Assembly: GCF_024584515.1 (NCBI RefSeq)
Contig: NZ_CP102173.1
Span: 2,170,001 to 2,234,000 of the forward strand
Length of the DNA: 64,000 nt
Reading direction: 5' to 3'
From: Aeromicrobium wangtongii
GTDB taxonomy: Bacteria; Actinomycetota; Actinomycetes; Propionibacteriales; Nocardioidaceae
The notes beneath the pieces were generated by a model. The model searched no databases and was not told where the DNA came from. It saw only the letters and a list, made by a program, of their open reading frames with translations. Positions 58,680 through 64,000 of the stretch are shown piece after piece (the first letter of the stretch is position 1; each line of letters opens with the position of its first letter). Position numbers and translations under genes: made by a program.

Positions 58680-61367
58680 TCACCTGGGGCCATCCGCGAG
58701 AGCGGCCGTATGACGGCACCGCGGAAACTCGGTGCACCCGAGGAACCGGCCGTGCGGCCCAGAGCGACCAACCATCGTGCCCTTGCCGCAGCGCGGGCAA
58801 ACGACTGGTGGGCGGTACCCGTTGGGATTGACGGTCACGAGGTCGTCGGCGAGAAGCTCGGTGAGGAACGGCGACTCCGCCCCGGGCACACCGATCAGCA
58901 CCACCTGCCGCCGCGCACGGGTCAAGGCGACGTAGAACAGTCGTCGTTCCTCCGCGTGCTCGTACTGGTCCGGCCCCCCCATGGCCAGGCCAAGGATCGG
59001 GTCATCGGCGATCTGGCTCGGGAAGCCGTATCTGCCGCGTCCCAGGTTGGGCACGATGACGTAATCGGCCTCCAACCCCTTTGACCCGTGAACCGTCCGG
59101 AAAGTCACGGTGATGCTCGCATGAGACCACTTCGGCATGAGGTCGGTGTCGAACCAGTAGCGGCCGAGGACGTAGACCGTGACAGGGTCGCCGCTCACCT
59201 CGCCCGAGGACATCCGACGGGCCAGCGATTGGAGCCATGTCTCGATCGCCGCGCCCACTCCACTCTCCGACGAGGCATAGGTCAAAAGAACCGGGTCACC
59301 TCCCCCGTGTACTGACACGACGCGCTTTGCGATCTGCCGAGGATTCTTCGACACGAAGGCGCTGGACACATCGCATATTCGCTGCGTGCATCTGAATGTC
59401 GTCTGTAGACGCAAGGTGTGTCCTCGTCCGAACCATCGCTCGAATTCCGTCATCACCGAGATGTCTGCACCGGCGAACCGGTTGATTGCCTGCCAGTCGT
59501 CGCCGACGGCCAGCAGGTACCGGCCGGCCGGCTTCACGACTCCCGCGACAAGACGAGCTCGAGCTTGGCTGGCATCCTGGAACTCGTCGACGAGAACGAG
59601 GTCGAACGATGGCGAGGTGTCGCCGCGTTCAATGTGCTGCGCTGCCGCCACCAGCATGTCCTCGAAGTCCACCGAGCCGTCCTGCAGCAGGCGGTCTTGC
59701 CACTCGTCGTGAATGGCCCAGTAGATGTCCAGAAACAAGTGGGTCCGGTGGCTTTGGACGTGCTTCGGTTCGCCCCTGAGGCGCTCCTGGATTCCGTCTC
59801 GATCGAGCGAGTTCGACTTCACGTGCGCCATGAACGTCCGCATGAGTCGCGCGAGTTCTTCGTGCCTGACCGGCTGCTCGCCGGGAATGGGCCGATCAGG
59901 ATTCCAGTCGAGGGTCAGCCCGACGGACTTGAGCCGAGCGGCCAACGAATCGAACCCCTTCAGGGAAATGATGTCGGCCCACGTCGTCTCGATGAGGGTG
60001 CTGCCATTCGCGGCGTGCAGGCTCTTCTTCCACCTCATCGACTCCTCGTAGCCTTCGAAATCGGCCGGGGGTTTGCCGTCGAATCCGATGGCCCAGTGCT
60101 CGTGCCACGCGCCTACATCGGGGTAGTAGAAGTCTGGTCTGTACTCGGAGTAGTCCGCCGTTGCCACATCGCGTTCGTACGGTCGTTCGTACTGGTAGTT
60201 GATGCCGTTCAGATAGAGCCAGTCCGCAATGAGGCGCTCCCCCTGCGACTTGACCACTTCGCCATTGAACGTCCGCAGCCCCGTACGTCGCTCGGTCTTG
60301 TCCCACGCGTCCGGCTCGACCTCGTGCTCCGGATCGACGTCCACGCGGGCATAAAGAAGCCGGAAGACGTCCCACTTGAACCGAAAGTCCCAGGAGCGGT
60401 CTCGCAGCTCATCGACGATCGTCATGATCATGCGGGTGTCCTCTCCCGCATCCAACCAGGAGGCCAGTCTCGGCTTGCGGCCTGTGGCGGCGCCGATCAC
60501 GGTGAGACCGAACGAATGGAAGGTCGCCGCTTTGACACCCTCCGCCGGGATGCCTGACGCGCCGAGCCTCGTGGTGACCCGCTCCTGCAGCTCTTTGGCA
60601 GCCGCCTTGTTGAAGGCCAGCAGCAAGATCCGTTCGGGCTGCACGAATCCCCGCTCGATGGCGTAGGCAGCCCGAGCCACCATGACCGAGGTCTTGCCCG
60701 AGCCTGCTGCCGCGACCACGTTGACGCGATTGTCGAAGCAGATCACGGCTCGGGCCTGCTCCTCGGTCAATGGCGACGATTCGATGGAGTCGAAGAAGTC
60801 GCGCCGAAGCACCAGCTCGTTAGCGACGATCTGCTCGTTGCACAGGCGGATCCACTCGCGGAAATCTGTCCCCAGAAGATCCACCGCGTCGCGCTCTACG
60901 TCCGACAGCACAGCGAGGACAGGATCACTACGAAGCAAGGCCCCGGTGGCTTTATCAATCGCAGGGCCTTCGCTCATTAGAGAGCTGATGGTCTCTTCGG
61001 AGATCCACCGACCCGCGTCAAGTGCCTGCTCGACCACGTGGTGCACTCGCTGGGACCAACGCACAAGCACCGCCAGGACCTGAGCGACCTTTAATCGAGT
61101 CTCGTGCTCGCGAATTGCCGCACTCAGGGAAATCGCCACGGCCCGCGGGACGCCGGGCAGACGCACCGGCGTCCCGTGGTGCGGTAGCTCTAGGACTCGC
61201 CGAAACCAGCGGCGGCGCACTGAGATAGCGAGGGCGTCGCGACCTACGAGCATCACTTGGTTGCCGGCCCAGGAAGCTCCGAATCTGTCTTCGTAGCGAG
61301 CGAGCTGCCATGCCGAGTCGCTTCGAGTCTTCGAGCCGGTCCACACCTGCACTGGTACATCCGTCAT
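58680..61367 (-). CDS. HelD/UvrD-like helicase with nuclease-like insertion and zinc ribbon
   Basis: This 895-residue SF1 helicase has Walker A AAAGSGKT at 219-226, VDEFQD at 593-598 and FYVALTRARRQVVLIG as a late motif. A segment at 374-430 (GERLIADWLYLNGINYQYER, then YRPDFYYPD) looks like a PD-(D/E)xK insertion between helicase motifs. Four C-terminal cysteines (857, 860, 878, 884) form a topoisomerase-type zinc ribbon, as in HelD (helicase IV). I chose ATG 61,367. It lies alone between the R-M set and the NERD remnant, and is likely defence or repair related. Confidence 0.85.
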   Translation of the reverse strand: MTDVPVQVWTGSKTRSDSAWQLARYEDRFGASWAGNQVMLVGRDALAISVRRRWFRRVLELPHHGTPVRLPGVPRAVAISLSAAIREHETRLKVAQVLAVLVRWSQRVHHVVEQALDAGRWISEETISSLMSEGPAIDKATGALLRSDPVLAVLSDVERDAVDLLGTDFREWIRLCNEQIVANELVLRRDFFDSIESSPLTEEQARAVICFDNRVNVVAAAGSGKTSVMVARAAYAIERGFVQPERILLLAFNKAAAKELQERVTTRLGASGIPAEGVKAATFHSFGLTVIGAATGRKPRLASWLDAGEDTRMIMTIVDELRDRSWDFRFKWDVFRLLYARVDVDPEHEVEPDAWDKTERRTGLRTFNGEVVKSQGERLIADWLYLNGINYQYERPYERDVATADYSEYRPDFYYPDVGAWHEHWAIGFDGKPPADFEGYEESMRWKKSLHAANGSTLIETTWADIISLKGFDSLAARLKSVGLTLDWNPDRPIPGEQPVRHEELARLMRTFMAHVKSNSLDRDGIQERLRGEPKHVQSHRTHLFLDIYWAIHDEWQDRLLQDGSVDFEDMLVAAAQHIERGDTSPSFDLVLVDEFQDASQARARLVAGVVKPAGRYLLAVGDDWQAINRFAGADISVMTEFERWFGRGHTLRLQTTFRCTQRICDVSSAFVSKNPRQIAKRVVSVHGGGDPVLLTYASSESGVGAAIETWLQSLARRMSSGEVSGDPVTVYVLGRYWFDTDLMPKWSHASITVTFRTVHGSKGLEADYVIVPNLGRGRYGFPSQIADDPILGLAMGGPDQYEHAEERRLFYVALTRARRQVVLIGVPGAESPFLTELLADDLVTVNPNGYRPPVVCPRCGKGTMVGRSGPHGRFLGCTEFPRCRHTAALADGPR

Positions 61368-61589
61368 GCTCTGGGCCCTCTTGCAATCGGTGGTTCGCGC
61401 CGTGCGGGCACACCGCACAGGCTAGAGCGACGCGCCCCGGCGCACTGCAAGTTCAGCGATAATAACGCCGTGGGAACCCCAACAGGTCACCGACTGCTAG
61501 TTCGCGAACGCGGCTGATGCCTCAATGTGCCGCGGCCGCACCGCCCGACTGCCTGAATGAGCCCGCCAATTCGGCGGAAGGAGTGCCGG

Positions 61590-62362
61590 GTGGCGAAGTA
61601 TCAGCCGTATTCACGGCGCGTGCTGCGTGCCTTGTTTCGACGATGGGCAGCACACCACCGCAAGTTTTTGGCGGCCGTGTGCGTCGTAACCGTCGTCGTG
61701 TTGGTGGCGGAAACTGACATATTCACCGCGTTCTGGCATTTACCCGAGAGGGCCTACCTCCTCGGCCTCATTCGTGCGGGCCTCATTGCGAGCATCGCGC
61801 ACCTCGTGCACACATCATTTGTGGCGAGCAATCGTGAGGCCATCTGGCACCTGCGGAGGGCTTGGGGCGAGGAGAACACTCGAGGCGAGCTACAACGTGC
61901 CAAGCGCAAAGGCCTGGTGTGGGGGTCGATCGACAGCGTGAACATCGGCACCGGCGATATCGACCACTTGATCGTGACGCGTGATGGTGGCCTCGTCGTG
62001 TTGGACTCGAAATGGCGGACTGAATCGGTGACCGACCCGTCAGGCATGGTCCGCTCTGCGGAGAAGGTCAAGATGCGAGCAGAAGCAGTGGCGCGGACGT
62101 TGCTTGGAAACGAACGTGGCAGCCATCGGGCAGCCGTAACGCCGTGCCCGTGACCCCTGGCGTTGTCCTGTGGGGACCTTCTCAACTAGACCTGCCGGAC
62201 AACGCGACCAGCAGAGACATCGGCTTCGTTGACGGAAAGCGGCTCGTTGAGTGGATCGCTCAGAGACAAGGCGATCCAGTGGACAAAGCCGCGGCGACCG
62301 ACTTGCTGCGCCAACTGAAGGAGTTTCGAGCGCCGTCCTGGGACGCCAACGCCATCAGCTGA
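61590..62362 (+). pseudogene. Frameshifted NERD-domain membrane protein
   Basis: From GTG 61,590 (GGAAGGAG upstream) the frame encodes two membrane segments (about 30-80), then TGDIDHLIVTRDGGLVVLDS with the NERD D...D-S-K core. The frame stops at 62,153, but a +1 frame continues NAVPVTPGVVLWGPSQLD to 62,362. The break is near 62,128 in GCAGCCGTAACG. The nuclease core is intact, so a single-base error or a recent mutation is possible. Confidence 0.7.
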
Positions 62363-62366
62363 GGGG

Positions 62367-63347
62367 TCAGCCGATAAACGCGTCAGCGAACAGCTCAGCC
62401 GACTTCAGCCGCTGTTCGGCCCGCGGGCTCTGGTGGGCGACGATGAGCTCGTCGATACCGGTCTGCTCGACGAACGCCGTGACCTCCTTGAGCACGGTGT
62501 CGGGCGTGCCGGCCGAGCTGTAGGTCATCATGCCGCGCAGGTGCGCGCCCTGGGGCGAGGCGAGGATCTGGTCGGCCTGTTCGTCGGTGTACTTGGTGCC
62601 GGGACGCACGAGCAGGGCCACGCGGGTGCGCATGACCTCGAGCTGCTGGCGCTCGGCGTCGGCCTGGTCGTCGGCGGCGATGACGTTGAACGCGGCCATC
62701 AGGTGGGGCTTGTCGAGCTGCTCGGACGGCTTGAACTCGCGGCGGTACAGCGCGATCGCGTCGTGCAGGGCGGCCGGGGCGAAGTGCGACGCGAAGGCGT
62801 ACGGCAGGCCGAGGGCAGCGGCCAGGCCCGCGCCGTACAGCGAGGAGCCGAGGATGTAGAGCGGGACGTTGGTGCCGGTGCCGGGGTAGGCGGCGACGTC
62901 CGGGATGCGCGACTCGCCGCGCAGGTACGCCTGCAGCTCCAGGACGTCCTCCGGGAAGGTGTCCGACGACGTGGCGTTGCGGCGCAGCGCGTGCATCGTG
63001 TTCTGGTCGGTGCCGGGCGCACGGCCCAGGCCGAGATCGATGCGTCCGGGGTGCAGGGTCTCCAGGGTGCCGAACTGCTCGGCGATCTGCAGCGGCGAGT
63101 GGTTGGGCAGCATCACTCCCCCGGCGCCGAGCCGGATGCTGCTGGTGTGCGCGGCCACGTGGGCGATCAGCACCGACGTCGCCGACGACGCGATCGCGGC
63201 CATGTTGTGGTGCTCGGCGTACCAGACCCGCTGGTAACCGGTCTGCTCCGCGGTCTGCGCCAGGGCGACGGTTCCAGCCAGCGCTTCGGCGACCGACTGG
63301 TCGCGCGCGACGGTTGCAAGGTCGAGGATCGAAACCGGCACAGACAT
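62367..63347 (-). CDS. LLM class (luciferase-like) flavin-dependent oxidoreductase
   Basis: This 326-residue protein has the family pattern [46 protein letters not shown] and [13 protein letters not shown]. Such enzymes use reduced flavin (often F420 or FMN) to oxidise or monooxygenate small molecules. The substrate cannot be told. It is tail-to-tail with the NERD remnant, four bases apart. The start is ATG 63,347. Confidence 0.9.
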   Translation of the reverse strand: MSVPVSILDLATVARDQSVAEALAGTVALAQTAEQTGYQRVWYAEHHNMAAIASSATSVLIAHVAAHTSSIRLGAGGVMLPNHSPLQIAEQFGTLETLHPGRIDLGLGRAPGTDQNTMHALRRNATSSDTFPEDVLELQAYLRGESRIPDVAAYPGTGTNVPLYILGSSLYGAGLAAALGLPYAFASHFAPAALHDAIALYRREFKPSEQLDKPHLMAAFNVIAADDQADAERQQLEVMRTRVALLVRPGTKYTDEQADQILASPQGAHLRGMMTYSSAGTPDTVLKEVTAFVEQTGIDELIVAHQSPRAEQRLKSAELFADAFIG

Positions 63348-63640
63348 GAAACACCCTTCGTGGACACAGCGACGCCGGTCGGCGTCGTCATCTATCAGTA
63401 ACAACCGATCGGGGCGCGATTCCCATCCCGGGTCAGCGTCGGCAACCTCTCATCGCCCTGGCCCTGGTCATCGGCCCTCATGTCCGATTCCGCAGACGAG
63501 GAGCCCAAGGGCATGAAACGATGGGCGACGCTTTCGGGCACGCGTCTGACGCCGATCCGGCATGCATAGGCAATGAACGTGTAGGGCGCGCACGGTATCG
63601 AGCACCTCTACTGACGAGTCCCGGAAGGATTCCCACCGTC

Positions 63641-64000
63641 GTGCTCTCCCCCAAGACCCGAGTGCTGCTCTGCCTCGTCCTGCCCACCCTGCTGCTGGCG
63701 CCGGTGCTGACGATCACGCCGGCGTCCGCGGACGACCTGGACCACGTCAGCACAGCCACCGGGACGCCCGAGCTCGTCACCGTGAACGAGCCCTCACTGC
63801 CGCCAGGTGTCAGCCTGGACGACCCGACGGACACCACGTCCCTGCTGAAGAAAGCAGGCGTAGACGGCGAACCGGTCACCAAGGACGGGACCCCCAAGCG
63901 CTCCCTGGCCCGGGCAGCGGCCACCTACTTCCCCGCCGGCGCGTCGGTCATCCCGGGCTACGGTGGCCATGTGGCTCCGGCGTGCGCTGGGGACGGAACC
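63641..64000 (+). CDS. Secreted protein, N-terminal part (runs off the right edge)
   Basis: The visible 120 codons begin at GTG with GGAAGGA upstream. A signal peptide (VLLCLVLPTLLLAPVLTI, cleavage after PASA) is followed by a polar, low-complexity region and the start of a domain (YFPAGASVIPGYGGHVAPAC). The family cannot be named from this part. Confidence 0.75.
   Translation, partial: MLSPKTRVLLCLVLPTLLLAPVLTITPASADDLDHVSTATGTPELVTVNEPSLPPGVSLDDPTDTTSLLKKAGVDGEPVTKDGTPKRSLARAAATYFPAGASVIPGYGGHVAPACAGDGT

Overview
The window reads as chromosome of a high-GC Gram-positive bacterium, most likely an actinobacterium of the Nocardioidaceae type (Aeromicrobium or Nocardioides-like). The genus is inference. 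It rests on GC-rich codon use, many GTG starts, a DUF222/13E12-type HNH protein, DUF2510 proteins, a DUF1990 protein and two kinds of short dispersed repeat that look typical of such genomes. No tRNA, rRNA, CRISPR array or replication origin was seen.

Region 1 (1-20.5 kb) is mostly ordinary chromosome with some accessory genes. It holds recB (running off the left edge) and recC, a secreted collagen-like protein, an ADP-ribosylglycohydrolase fused to a phosphatase-like domain, an N-formylglutamate amidohydrolase, an MFS transporter overlapping an M20 peptidase, DUF1990 and DUF805 proteins, a DUF222-HNH protein, a broken NERD gene, a Tat-exported protein with calcium-binding-type repeats and a GIY-YIG-like tail, two small membrane-anchored proteins, and a second copy of the glycohydrolase-phosphatase fusion.

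Region 2 (20.5-28.1 kb) has two small operons. One runs leftward: a frameshifted chaperone-fold-like gene, a NERD-UvrD helicase and an unknown protein. The other runs rightward and is controlled by a divergent XRE regulator: a von Willebrand factor A protein, a second N-formylglutamate amidohydrolase homologue, an HNH protein and a small unknown protein.

Region 3 (28.1-62.4 kb) is a dense defence island. Its centrepiece is a leftward operon of seven large genes (43,473 down to 28,119), almost all joined by overlapping start and stop codons. In order of transcription they are a Cas4/AddB-like nuclease-domain protein, an SF1 helicase, a type III-like Mod methyltransferase, a type III-like Res helicase-nuclease, a DUF6361 protein, a phospholipase-D-family protein and an SNF2-type helicase. 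This set does not match a standard system that I can name and is the best candidate for an undescribed system. Divergent from it is a two-gene unit for a hydrophobic, possibly membrane-inserting protein and a small helical partner. Next come a wrecked IS3-family transposase carrying a 24-base run of C, a DUF2510 protein, a DruH-DruE-like pair (Druantia type III is my best guess), a probable type II restriction-modification set (candidate endonuclease, Vsr, Dcm-type methylase), a HelD-like helicase and a frameshifted NERD gene.

Region 4 (62.4-64 kb) returns to ordinary genes: a luciferase-like oxidoreductase and the start of a secreted protein.

Working picture: the island stacks restriction and helicase-nuclease modules, while decayed genes (two NERD genes, one chaperone-fold-like gene, two transposase remnants and a possible GIY-YIG remnant) record repeated gain and loss.
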